A DNA stretch of 64,000 nt, taken from positions 28,328,208 to 28,392,207 of the forward strand of contig OY970832.1 in assembly GCA_963853835.1 (NCBI GenBank). The letters are read 5' to 3'. The notes under the pieces were generated by a model. That model was not told the DNA's origin. It saw only the letters and a program-made list of their open reading frames with translations, and made no database searches. The translations under genes were made by a program, and so were the position numbers. Below, in pieces: positions 40,119 through 52,200 of the stretch. Source of the stretch: Calendula officinalis (taxonomy: Eukaryota; Streptophyta; Magnoliopsida; Asterales; Asteraceae). The first letter of the stretch is position 1; every line of letters begins with the position of its first letter.

Positions 40119-42276
40119 TGTAACACCCTGAGACCCAACCTAGTATTTTATTACTTTCGGTAAGTAATTTTTTATTATTAAGTATTTTATATAATTTTAT
40201 TTGAATTATTTGTGTTTTTTACCACGGGGTTAAAAATTAGTAAAAACTGAGATAGACAAATATTAAGATGATTTTTATAAATCTGAGTTCACTTTTGGAC
40301 CAAAGTTCTAAAAATATCTTTGTTATTAAAATCAGAATTGATTAGGTATTTTTAACTAAATTAACTGCGAACCAAATATCCAGTATGATACTGTTATTAA
40401 ACGAAAATTAGCCCTTATTGTGAGGACGTGTGTAAGTAAGTGGTGGGCTTTTAGAAATTGACTCATATTTCTCCTATGTTGCCTGAAACTCACGACAGAA
40501 ACACACACATACACAAACTTGGAAGTTTTTGGATATTGAAGAATTTGGCTTGATCTCTTGTCTTTTCTTCTTGTAAATTCAAATTTGAAGTTTGTTTTAG
40601 GTAAGAAACCTTCCTCTTGAACTAGGGTTTATAGTTCTTATGAAGAAGATGAACTAGGGTTTTGTGGTAGTGGGTTTGTTGTGGTTCTTTTAGTAGTTAT
40701 TATTTAAAACTCGAAATTGATATATGATATGGTGTTTTACTGAGTTCTTACAAGTATAAGTGAACCATAGTTAGTTTTAATCTTGATTTAGGGAAGAAGA
40801 TAGAGTTTGATTTAAATATCTTGAAATGAGTTTTTATGTTTAAATTGTTTGTATTAACTTAATTTATTAAATGTTAGTTAGTAATTGAGATTGAAATATC
40901 ATTTTGACAAATTTTTATATAAATCTCAATTAAGAATTAGCGTTTGGCTAAAAAGAAAATTTGGTGAAAAATATGTCAAGACTTAAATTGAGTTTAAGTT
41001 TATTGGTTTGGTTATTTAGTGGAAGTTATCTAATGTCAATTGCACAACTTGAGAGGTTGCAAGTAAATGGTGATGTTTTATTAATTTATGGTAATTTTGT
41101 AAAATTAGGACTTTGATTAAATATGGACAGTTGACTTTTATTCTAAAAGTCAATTAAGTTTGCCATCAAATGCATAACTTCGTGTTTAGTGTTTAGTAAA
41201 TACTTGATTTATTAGAAGTGTATAAAAGTATGTCCAACTATTTTAGATGGTTTTGACCCATTTGGTTATATGTCAAGAATTTAGTCAAGATAAATTGTAG
41301 GTGTAGGTTGACTTGGTTAAAGTCTCAAGTTTTGTAATAAGTGTTAAATGGTAATATGCAGTGAATGAGCACACGTTATGCTAAGTGCATGTGCATATGT
41401 TTGTTTATAAACATTATCATTTGGTGAAATTTGGATTCTAATTTGGTTTATATTGTGTATTACAGATAAAGGGAAAGAGACTCGGTAATATAGACTACTG
41501 AGTGTGGTGTGAAGAAGTGCTAAGGTGAGTGGTTTTAACCATCTTACTTGTGTTGTAATATCAATTTTGGAAAAATACATTTAGGTTGGAAAAAGGCGTT
41601 TAGGTTGGAATATTACAACTATGACTTATAGTTTGGTTACATAATAGTGGTGCTATATAGATGTGTGTGCACATAGGAGAGGTCAGCTATGGTGAATTCA
41701 GCTGAGCTACGGTTACTTTCGGTTATGATAGTTGGACCTTCAACTTATTCGTTATTTTAAAGGAAGTTCTACCATACCGTTTAGTAAACGAGCTATCGGT
41801 TATCATTGTTAGGCCGACAATGATTTAGGTTGCCGGTCCTCTGTTTTGCCAGTTCGTTCTTGTGGAAGTCGAACTGGAACTTACTAGTTCGTTCTTGTGG
41901 AAGTCGAACTAGAACTTGTTTGTTCTTGTGGAAGTCGAACAAGTGTAAATGCAATGTGTTGTTCCTTGGTTAATATTATCATACAATTTGGTTGTTAATT
42001 CTATTCACTTAGCTTTGTGCTAATCACCACCTCGTTGAATATTTTTCAGGTTGTTAATGAAAGCTTTTGGTGGTGTTTGGCTTGTTGGGATTTGATTGAT
42101 CAAACTCTGATATTTTTTTGGTTGTCGAGCCGTATAGAAGTTAACATCGTACTTTTAATTATTATAATCTTTTGAACCATTATGTAAATATAAAATATGT
42201 AAATCATTTTGTCTTTATAAATTAACGCTTCCGTATTGTTTTAAAAAAAAAATGGCTCAAATTTTACGGTGTTACA
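40119..42276 (+). repeat. 5' LTR of the inner element
   Basis: TGTAACACCC...GGTGTTACA. Contains a threefold 37-bp repeat at 41850-41943 built on an imperfect palindrome, agttcg...cgaact. Confidence 0.95.
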
Positions 42277-42279
42277 GTT

Positions 42280-42291
42280 TGGTATCAGAGC
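42280..42291 (+). other. Primer-binding site (initiator Met-tRNA)
   Basis: tggtatcagagc lies three bases after the 5' LTR. Confidence 0.9.
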
Positions 42292-42459
42292 ATTGGTTTG
42301 GCAATGTGTGCACATTTAGGTGTACCATTCTCAAATCTTGGCTCGTGTTGATCAATCATTCTTGACAAGCAGGGATTAGCGTGAATATGAATTCTGGTTA
42401 GTAGGTAGAGTACTAACGAGTTTATACTAAATTATGTTGAGATGTTGTGATGTACAGAT

Positions 42460-45400
42460 ATGGCAAATAATGAAGATGCAAACATTCCGATCCCTCCACC
42501 CGAGAACCCTGTTGTAGTGGGAACATCTAGAAATTTTAATAATGAAACAAATACTCAGGAACGTATCAGGTTACTGGAAAGTCAGTTACAGGAGATGCGG
42601 GATACTTTAAGGGGTTATCAACAGAATTCGACCACTCAAACTACACAAATACCGACCCCTCCAGTTACTCAAAATCCAATACCAAATCCTACTACTTCAA
42701 CATCTGGTATGTCACAACCTACATTTTATTTTCAATATCCCTCACAAGAACCTCAACCGATACAATTTGGAGGATTTACTCCTCAAACAGGAACCAAACC
42801 ACCATGTTCCTATAAACACTTTCTAGATTGTAAACCGATGGAGTATGAAGGTAGTAATGACCCGAGTGTGACTCTAAACTGGTTAAGGCATATGGAAAAA
42901 GTTTTAGATGCTTGCGGTTGTGATGATCATTTGAAAGTTAAGTATGCATCTCGTATGTTTCAAAAGGCTGCTTTAGTATGGTGGGATTCAATAACACTTC
43001 ATCTTAGTAGGGAACAACAGGATAGTATAACTTGGAGTCAATTTTATGAAAAAGTATGTGCTCGATATTGTAGTTCATTTGAGATGGATCATATTAAACA
43101 AGAATTTTTGAATTTAAAGATGACAAACCAGATGACAGTTGACGAGTTAATAGAACAGTTTAATAATAAGTTAAGGTTTGTGAAACAATGGGTGCCGGAT
43201 GAGCCTTCACAAATACAACATTTTGTCAGAGCCTTATTACCTGCTTATCGATCAACTACAAGGTTTGCTAATAGCCTATCACAAGCTTTTACTTTGGCTA
43301 AATCAATTGAGGTGGATCTTCATGCTCAAGATGTTGAAAATAAAGACAAGTCGGTATTTCAAAGACCAAAACAAACACTAACACAATCTGGGTTTCAACA
43401 AAATAGGAGGTGGCAGGGAAACCAAAGGCAGGGAAGTTTTAATCGTCGACCGATAAGTAGCGGTTCAAGTCAACGATTGCCTTGGTGTAGTAGTTGTAGA
43501 TCACCACATTTGGGTCCGTGTACAAAACAAACCACTCGTTGTGTTCGTTGTGGCCAGGTTGGGCATGATATCGGTAGTTGTAGGTTCCCGAGGAGTGTGT
43601 GTTGGAATTGCCAGAAGGAGGGACACCGAGCGAGTGAATGTTTTTCATATAAGAAGACGGGTTCGGTTTCGGGTTCTGGGTCAGCTGGAGGATCGATGGC
43701 ATCTACAGCACAAAAGAGAAAGACTCACCCTCCACCTGAGGGTAGAGCATTCAGGATGTCGGTGGAAGATGCTACTGCCACTGATGATGTCATTACTGGT
43801 ATGTTTTTGGTTAATTCTGTTCCTGCACGTATATTATTTGATTCAGGTGCGAATCGTTCATTTATTTCTATGTGCTTTTGTGATAAATTAAAATTACCTA
43901 AATCTGTGGTGACTACTCCATTAGAAGTGGAGGTAGTCGATGGTCAAACAATTCCAGTCACAACATCTGTGTCTGGAGCTCAAGTTGATATTGATGGTAC
44001 TTGTTTTCCTGCTTCTTTACTTTTACTGCCTATATCAGGCTTTGATGTGGTATTAGGGATGGATTGGTTAAGTCTAAACAAGGCTAGTATTAAATGTCAT
44101 AAAAAGATTATTTCTTTTCCTTTAGCCGATGGGACACGTGTAATAGCACGTGGTGAAAGACCCAGTTTTTCTTTTCCAATTATATCATTTATGAAGGCCA
44201 GAAAATCTTTGGCCAAAGGGTGTGAGTCTTATATCGCCTATGCTATTGATGTTAAAAGGGAGAAACAGATAGTTCAAGATATCCGGGTGGTTTCGGAATA
44301 CCCGGAGGTCTTTCCTGATGAGTTACCTGGGTTACCTCCTATTCGGGAGGTAGAATTCAAAATAGAATTGATACCGGGAGCTAATCCTGTAGCTCGAGCA
44401 CCGTATCGGTTAGCACCATCAGAGATTCGAGAAATTATGACACAAACTCAAGAATTATTAGACAAAGGTTTTATCCGACCGAGTTCCTCACCTTGGGGAG
44501 CTCCGGTTTTATTTGTTAAAAAGAAGAATGGTACGATGCGGATGTGTATAGATTATCGGGAGCTGAATAAAAGAACCGTTAAAAACAAATATCCGTTACC
44601 GCGTATTGATGATTTATTCGATCAGTTACAAGGGGCTTCATATTTTTCTAAAATTGACTTGAGATCCGGATACCATCAAGTTCGTGTTCATGATGATGAT
44701 ATTCAAAAGACCGCTTTTCGAACCAGGTACGGTCATTATGAATTTCTGGTTATGCCGTTTGGGTTAACAAACGCTCCTGCTATATTTATGGATTTGATGA
44801 ACCGGGTATGTCGTCCTTTTCTTGATAAATTTGTTATTGTGTTTATTGACGATTTACTAATCTATTCTAAAACTGAATCGGATCATGAGACACATTTGAG
44901 ACAGGTCTTGGAAACACTTAAACGGGAACAATTATATGCCAAATTCTCAAAATGTGAATTTTGGCTTCGGGAGGTGCAGTTTTTGGGTCATGTTATCTGT
45001 TCCGAGGGGGTTAAAGTTGATCCGTCTAAAATAACAGCGGTTATGAATTGGTCTGCACCGAAGACTCCATCAGAGATCAAAAGTTTTCTCGGGTTAGCGG
45101 GTTACTACCGGAGGTTTATCAAAGACTTTTCCAAAATTGCGGGTCCGTTAACGAAATTGACACGTAAAGATGTACCATACATATGGAGTGATGAACAAGA
45201 GAAGGCTTTTCAGACTTTGAAACAATTATTATGTCAAGCTCCGATACTTGCGTTACCTGAAGGTTCCGAGGATTTCATTGTATATTGTGATGCTTCTTTT
45301 GCCGGTATGGGTTGTGTTTTGATGCAGCGTGATCGAGTTATTGCTTATGCTTCACGACAATTAAAACCACACGAAAAGAACTACCCGACACATGATTTAG

Positions 45401-47130
45401 AATTAGCGGCGGTTATATTTGCGTTAAAACTTTGGAGACATTATCTATACGGGACAAAATGTGTTATTTGTACCGACCACAAAAGTCTACAGTATGTATT
45501 CACACAGAAAGATTTGAATATGAAACAGCGACGATGGTTAGAACTTATTAAAGATTATGATTGTGAGATTAGATATCATCCCGGTAAAGCAAATGTAGTA
45601 GCTGATGCGTTGAGCCGAAAAGGTACTACAGAAACGGTTCGATTCATGAAAATTGAGATAGTTTCAGACTTGGTGGATAGACTTAAAATTTCTCAACTTG
45701 AGGCTTTGAAAGACGAGAACTTGAAAACCGAGATATTAGTTAAAAGAAAAGATGATTTAGTTGATGATTCTCGGGGATTAAAAACTTTTCAAACACGAGT
45801 TTGGGTACCGTTAGTTGGGGGATTACGAGAATTAATATTATCAGAAGCACATAAATCTCGATTATCTATTCATCCGGGTAGTACAAAGATGTATAATGAT
45901 TTAAAGATGTTGTATTGGTGGCCGACTATGAAAACTGACGTTGCACGGTTCGTTGAGAAATGTCATATTTGTGCTCAGGTAAAAGCTGAACACCAGAAAC
46001 CGTACGGGTCGTTGAAACAGTTAGAGATTCCGGAATGGAAATGGGACAACATTACGATGGATTTTGTCACGAAATTACCTCGAACGCAAAAGAATCATGA
46101 TATGATTTGGGTTATTGTTGATAGGTTAACTAAAAGTGCCCATTTTCTAGCTACAAATGAGACGGCTTCGCTTGGTAAGTTGGCACAACTATATATTGAT
46201 GAAATTGTTTCTCGACATGGTGTACCGCTCTCAATTGTATCAGATCGGGATCCGAGATTTGTATCTAATTTTTGGAACAGTTTACAGCGAGAGTTGGGTA
46301 CACGAGTTAATTTAAGTACCGCCTACCATCCTCAGACAGACGGTCAGACCGAGAGAACTATTCAAACACTCGAGGATATGTTACGGGCGTGTGTTTTGGA
46401 ATATGGTGGTTCTTGGGATTCGCACCTACCGTTGATTGAATTTGCGTATAACAACTCTTACCATTCGAGTATCAAGATGCCACCATACGAGATGTTATAT
46501 GGTAGACGTTGTCGTACTCCTACATGTTGGTTAGAAGCTGGGGAGAAACAGTTTGCAGGTCCCGAGATTGTTCAGATGACCGCGGATAAAGTAGCAATTG
46601 CTCGGGAAAAGTTGAAAGCCGCTCGGGATAGACAGAAAATGTATGCCGATCCGAAACGTAGACCCGTGACTTTTAAAGTAGATGAGATGGTGTATCTGAA
46701 AGTTTCACCGTGGAAGGGTGTAATTCGATTCGGGAAACGGGGTAAACTAGCACCACGATATATTGGGCTGTTCCGTATTCGTCGTATAGTTAACGATCAG
46801 TCAGTTACCCTGGATTTGCCACCGGAGTTGTCGGGAATTCATGATACATTCAATGTATGTTATTTGCGAAAATGTAATCCCGAGAATTTAGATCAAGTGT
46901 TACCGGTTCGAGAATTGAAAGTTGATTCAAAGAAGCGATTAATTGAAGAACCGATAGAAATTTTAGACCGAAAAGTAACAAAGTTAAGAAAGAAGCAAAT
47001 TCCTATGGTGTTAGTGAAATGGAAACATAGTTTGGGTGCTGACATGACCTGGGAGACGGAGACCGAAATGAGAGATCGCTACCCGGCTTTATTTGACCGA
47101 GTAGTGATTCCGGGGACGGAATCTCCCTAG
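42460..47130 (+). CDS. Ty3/gypsy gag-pol polyprotein
   Basis: A single uninterrupted frame of 1556 residues, which is the usual size. In order: gag capsid-like region (about 110-300); two CCHC zinc knuckles (CVRCGQVGHDIGSC from residue 360, and CWNCQKEGHRASEC); aspartic protease FDSGANRSF (Asp461); reverse transcriptase with FIDDLLIYS (from residue 795); RNase H with YCDAS (Asp944). The integrase follows with an HHCC zinc region (Cys1168, Cys1171) and catalytic Asp1201, Asp1262 and Glu1298 (D-35-E spacing). A chromodomain-like end (PMVLVKWKHS...MTWE) closes the frame. Domain order (integrase after RNase H) and the C-terminal module point to plant chromoviruses, probably the Tekay/Del lineage. 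All catalytic residues I can check are present. Confidence 0.95.
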   Translation: MANNEDANIPIPPPENPVVVGTSRNFNNETNTQERIRLLESQLQEMRDTLRGYQQNSTTQTTQIPTPPVTQNPIPNPTTSTSGMSQPTFYFQYPSQEPQPIQFGGFTPQTGTKPPCSYKHFLDCKPMEYEGSNDPSVTLNWLRHMEKVLDACGCDDHLKVKYASRMFQKAALVWWDSITLHLSREQQDSITWSQFYEKVCARYCSSFEMDHIKQEFLNLKMTNQMTVDELIEQFNNKLRFVKQWVPDEPSQIQHFVRALLPAYRSTTRFANSLSQAFTLAKSIEVDLHAQDVENKDKSVFQRPKQTLTQSGFQQNRRWQGNQRQGSFNRRPISSGSSQRLPWCSSCRSPHLGPCTKQTTRCVRCGQVGHDIGSCRFPRSVCWNCQKEGHRASECFSYKKTGSVSGSGSAGGSMASTAQKRKTHPPPEGRAFRMSVEDATATDDVITGMFLVNSVPARILFDSGANRSFISMCFCDKLKLPKSVVTTPLEVEVVDGQTIPVTTSVSGAQVDIDGTCFPASLLLLPISGFDVVLGMDWLSLNKASIKCHKKIISFPLADGTRVIARGERPSFSFPIISFMKARKSLAKGCESYIAYAIDVKREKQIVQDIRVVSEYPEVFPDELPGLPPIREVEFKIELIPGANPVARAPYRLAPSEIREIMTQTQELLDKGFIRPSSSPWGAPVLFVKKKNGTMRMCIDYRELNKRTVKNKYPLPRIDDLFDQLQGASYFSKIDLRSGYHQVRVHDDDIQKTAFRTRYGHYEFLVMPFGLTNAPAIFMDLMNRVCRPFLDKFVIVFIDDLLIYSKTESDHETHLRQVLETLKREQLYAKFSKCEFWLREVQFLGHVICSEGVKVDPSKITAVMNWSAPKTPSEIKSFLGLAGYYRRFIKDFSKIAGPLTKLTRKDVPYIWSDEQEKAFQTLKQLLCQAPILALPEGSEDFIVYCDASFAGMGCVLMQRDRVIAYASRQLKPHEKNYPTHDLELAAVIFALKLWRHYLYGTKCVICTDHKSLQYVFTQKDLNMKQRRWLELIKDYDCEIRYHPGKANVVADALSRKGTTETVRFMKIEIVSDLVDRLKISQLEALKDENLKTEILVKRKDDLVDDSRGLKTFQTRVWVPLVGGLRELILSEAHKSRLSIHPGSTKMYNDLKMLYWWPTMKTDVARFVEKCHICAQVKAEHQKPYGSLKQLEIPEWKWDNITMDFVTKLPRTQKNHDMIWVIVDRLTKSAHFLATNETASLGKLAQLYIDEIVSRHGVPLSIVSDRDPRFVSNFWNSLQRELGTRVNLSTAYHPQTDGQTERTIQTLEDMLRACVLEYGGSWDSHLPLIEFAYNNSYHSSIKMPPYEMLYGRRCRTPTCWLEAGEKQFAGPEIVQMTADKVAIAREKLKAARDRQKMYADPKRRPVTFKVDEMVYLKVSPWKGVIRFGKRGKLAPRYIGLFRIRRIVNDQSVTLDLPPELSGIHDTFNVCYLRKCNPENLDQVLPVRELKVDSKKRLIEEPIEILDRKVTKLRKKQIPMVLVKWKHSLGADMTWETETEMRDRYPALFDRVVIPGTESP

Positions 47131-47142
47131 AGGGGGGAGATT
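47131..47142 (+). other. Polypurine tract
   Basis: aggggggagatt lies immediately before the 3' LTR. Confidence 0.85.
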
Positions 47143-49301
47143 TGTAACACCCTGAGACCCAACCTAGTATTTTATTACTTTCGGTAAGTAATTTTTTATT
47201 ATTAAGTATTTTATATAATTTTATTTGAATTATTTGTGTTTTTAACCACGGGGTTAAAAATTAGTAAAAACTGAGATAGACAAATATTAAGATGATTTTT
47301 ATAAATCTGAGTTCACTTTTGGACCAAAGTTCTAAAAATATCTTTGTTATTAAAATCAGAATTGATTAGGTATTTTTAACTAAATTAACTGCGAACCAAA
47401 TATCCAGTATGATACTGTTATTAAACGAAAATTAGCCCTTATTGTGAGGACGTGTGTAAGTAAGTGGTGGGCTTTTAGAAATTGACTCATATTTCTCCTA
47501 TGTTGCCTGAAACTCACGACAGAAACACACACATACACAAACTTGGAAGTTTTTGGATATTGAAGAATTTGGCTTGATCTCTTGTCTTTTCTTCTTGTAA
47601 ATTCAAATTTGAAGTTTGTTTTAGGTAAGAAACCTTCCTCTTGAACTAGGGTTTATAGTTCTTATGAAGAAGATGAACTAGGGTTTTGTGGTAGTGGGTT
47701 TGTTGTGGTTCTTTTAGTAGTTATTATTTAAAACTCGAAATTGATATATGATATGGTGTTTTACTGAGTTCTTACAAGTATAAGTGAACCATAGTTAGTT
47801 TTAATCTTGATTTAGGGAAGAAGATAGAGTTTGATTTAAATATCTTGAAATGAGTTTTTATGTTTAAATTGTTTGTATTAACTTAATTTATTAAATGTTA
47901 GTTAGTAATTGAGATTGAAATATCATTTTGACAAATTTTTATATAAATCTCAATTAAGAATTAGCGTTTGGCTAAAAAGAAAATTTGGTGAAAAATATGT
48001 CAAGACTTAAATTGAGTTTAAGTTTATTGGTTTGGTTATTTAGTGGAAGTTATCTAATGTCAATTGCACAACTTGAGAGGTTGCAAGTAAATGGTGATGT
48101 TTTATTAATTTATGGTAATTTTGTAAAATTAGGACTTTGATTAAATATGGACAGTTGACTTTTATTCTGAAAGTCAATTAAGTTTGCCATCAAATGCATA
48201 ACTTCGTGTTTAGTGTTTAGTAAATACTTGATTTATTAGAAGTGTATAAAAGTATGTCCAACTATTTTAGATGGTTTTGACCCATTTGGTTATATGTCAA
48301 GAATTTAGTCAAGATAAATTGTAGGTGTAGGTTGACTTGGTTAAAGTCTCAAGTTTTGTAATAAGTGTTAAATGGTAATATGCAGTGAATGAGCACACGT
48401 TATGCTAAGTGCATGTGCATATGTTTGTTTATAAACATTATCATTTGGTGAAATTTGGATTCTAATTTGGTTTATATTGTGTATTACAGATAAAGGGAAA
48501 GAGACTCGGTAATATAGACTACTGAGTGTGGTGTGAAGAAGTGCTAAGGTGAGTGGTTTTAACCATCTTACTTGTGTTGTAATATCAATTTTGGAAAAAT
48601 ACATTTAGGTTGGAAAAAGGCGTTTAGGTTGGAATATTACAACTATGACTTATAGTTTGGTTACCTAATAGTGGTGCTATATAGATGTGTGTGCACATAG
48701 GAGAGGTCAGCTATGGTGAATTCAGCTGAGCTACGGTTACTTTCGGTTATGATAGTTGGACCTTCAACTTATTCGTTATTTTAAAGGAAGTTCTACCATA
48801 CCGTTTAGTAAACGAGCTATCGGTTATCATTGTTAGGCCGACAATGATTTAGGTTGCCGGTCCTCTGTTTTGCCAGTTCGTTCTTGTGGAAGTCGAACTG
48901 GAACTTACTAGTTCGTTCTTGTGGAAGTCGAACTAGAACTTGTTTGTTCTTGTGGAAGTCGAACAAGTGTAAATGCAATGTGTTGTTCCTTGGTTAATAT
49001 TATCATACAATTTGGTTGTTAATTCTATTCACTTAGCTTTGTGCTAATCACCACCTCGTTGAATATTTTTCAGGTTGTTAATGAAAGCTTTTGGTGGTGT
49101 TTGGCTTGTTGGGATTTGATTGATCAAACTCTGATATTTTTTTGGTTGTCGAGCCGTATAGAAGTTAACATCGTACTTTTAATTATTATAATCTTTTGAA
49201 CCATTATGTAAATATAAAATATGTAAATCATTTTGTCTTTATAAATTAACGCTTCCGTATTGTTTTAAAAAAAAAAATGGCTCAAATTTTACGGTGTTAC
49301 A
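47143..49301 (+). repeat. 3' LTR of the inner element
   Basis: Near-identical to 40119-42276. Spotted differences are one base each near 47243, 48170 and 48666, and one extra A near 49277. Confidence 0.95.
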
Positions 49302-51784
49302 CTTATACCATTACCTCATATTCTTTCAATCATCTTTGTATCACATCGATCATTTTCATAGCTTTTCATTCTCAATTATCGGTATTAGATTCTCTACCGC
49401 AACATATTCCACACTTCTATACGAATTTTACTATATCTCGGTTATCAAATAATAATTTGTTCACTAGGAGTTTCTCTTTCCTCCTATCCTATAAATCGTA
49501 GGCATCCCCTACACATACACGACTTAAATGCAACCCGCATTTCAAACTAAATTCTCATTTACCATAACATAATAGTAATACTCATTAACCACATGGTTCT
49601 ACATTCACTATGTATATATATATATAAACATTATTATACTAACACAACAATTTGTATTTAAACTATCACATCAAGATGATTAGAAAGCCACCAATCCATC
49701 AAGATCCAAATTGTCACAGTGATTGGAAAGCCTCCAATCCAAAGTGACGCACGCCATTCTGTTACCGGAAAACTTCCGTTCACGGAATGGAATCATTGGG
49801 ATTCGCCCAACCGATTCCATCCCAAGCATCATAGTAGTCGGGGTCCCCCGAACTACCACATCCTCTCTTTCCTATCCCATATTGTATACCATACAAGTAT
49901 ACCTCTTTTCACATCACATAACTTTACTACTATCTTACACATTTCATATAACATTGCCCTTTTCATTAACATATGCCTTTAAAGGCCATTACATAGCTCA
50001 CACGCATTGTACTTCGCGGCTAACTAATAAAACCTCCGATTATTATTTACAATTTCAATTACACATTGACCACCCTTAACCGGTTCATTTCTTTATTACC
50101 AAATTTCCAAATCTTTTGTCATCATTGGTTAACCACCAATCTATTCCATTAACCATATTCCACCGGCCAACCCGGTTATCTTTAAGTCAACCAACCGACT
50201 CTGGTCTACACTCGTGACCCATGACATAGCACCCAATAGCTCAAGACCCGATGTTCCACTTTTACACATCGTGAGACTTAGAATTATTCCTTTCCCACCC
50301 GTAGTCTCACACCACTCTACGTCATATACCGCCATACCATTACTATAACACGTAACCAACAATTATTTTCTCACCCTTAATATCATATTCATCATTACTG
50401 TCACAAAGATTGACATTGCTATATGCCACTTTTTACTCAACCATTTTCATCAATCAAAATACATCATTCCCGATACTTATTCTTTTCCACATATTCTTCA
50501 TTTACCAGTTCTAAGACATCACTAAACCTTAGTCATTCTTTCCTTTACCGTTCACGTATACTCACATTACATTATTTATTCGGATTCCCGCCGGACATCC
50601 AAATTCCATCTTCCAAGGTTTCTATTTCCAAAATTCCCATTCCTACTAACAATTCTTACTAAGACTTAGTACTTCATTGTACTACTATCCTTTTGTTGAA
50701 AACATTTACCAACCTCATGATTCATCCTTTCATACTACATATTAGTATCAACCCTTATATCCTTACTACATGCGACACACCGGTCTATATCCTTCTCAAT
50801 ACACAGTTCCTATACACATAACAAACCGGTGGGACTATTCCCAAAATAAATCCCCCACATCATACGACTCATCTTCAATTTCTGTAAGTACCAATACGTG
50901 CAACAGCTAAACAATAAAGCCATAATCACAAAATATCACTTTCACCTAAGATCTCCGAGGTGGCATCTTGAATCATCCTCAAGATTCTTTTCCGGGCAAA
51001 CTTCCCTTTTCAACTCACTCGTGAATTCCTTTCACAACATCTTGCACCGCGCTCTCTTTCCCAATATTTCATACAACACCTCCCGCCGTGTCAGCGTCTC
51101 GTCCTCCAATAATGGTGATGCCAAAGTCACCACATCATTTTTCCTTCGTTTGCTACTCTCTAGCACTTGCTCAATCTACCGAATCCAGCAAATCGTGACC
51201 TCCGGCTCAGAACTTCTGAATTACACAACTGTTTTACACGTTATGAAGGCCTTATACAACATCCTTCCATTTCTTCCGACTAGGTCTTGCTACCTTTTCA
51301 TGTAGATACTTCCCAATATGGGTTTCGCCATTCAATAATTCTTCCTTCATACGGTTATTCGAATCACTCCGTCTACCCCCATTCATTCGGTTATCCAAAA
51401 CCTAGTACATATCCTTATTCATAACTCTACCCAATCTAGTGGAGCTCGCCCACTTTTCACACACATTCTTTCGCCATGCCAACGTATCCAACCAACAAGA
51501 TCCAAACGTTCAACTCAACAATCGAAAACAACACAGTTAGATCAAATCATGGCATTTCTCATAGGGGTCGACCCTATCATACCAATGCCCTACGGTCTCA
51601 AAAGACTTCACCTTGCACAATTCATAACAACTTCTATAGGTCCCCTAGGTCCAACCCTAAACTTAACATAAAGTCGCAAGGTCAACCTATCGATCTCAAG
51701 GAATCTTACATTCCTATTGCTACAGTCTAAGACTAGGATGGACATCCAACCTAATTCACTTAAACTATAGCTCTGATACCAAGT

Positions 51785-52130
51785 TGTAACACCCGTATTT
51801 TTATAACATCGTTTAAAATTATTTAAATATGCTTTTCTCCATAATAGACATGATGTCCAAAATACAGTTTAACAAAAACTTTAAAACCTTTATCAGAGTA
51901 TACAAAAATACAGTGTCACCAAGTATATCAAAACCATAGGCAAGGGATCTACCTACGAGCTCCCGAGCTAAACATCTCTAGGCCACTTCTAGTGCAACCT
52001 TCTACCACTTCACCCCTGTACCTGAGTACACAGCCATAAAACAAACGTAGTACGTGAGACAAAATAGTCTCGTGAGATACATGAGTTTTAGACCCAAATA
52101 ATAATAATAATCGTTTCATAAATATATATA

Positions 52131-52200
<70 letters not shown>

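Larger units (their letters stand above)
40119..49301 (+). mobile_element. Complete, young Ty3/gypsy chromovirus-like element
   Basis: LTRs 40119-42276 and 47143-49301 (2158 and 2159 bp). Exact 5-bp duplication cttat (40114-40118 and 49302-49306). Primer-binding site tggtatcagagc (42280-42291) for initiator Met-tRNA. Polypurine tract 47131-47142. One intact gag-pol frame. By eye the two LTRs differ by only about three substitutions and one base in an A run, so insertion was recent. It is nested in the minus-strand element at 36995-54067. Confidence 0.95.
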
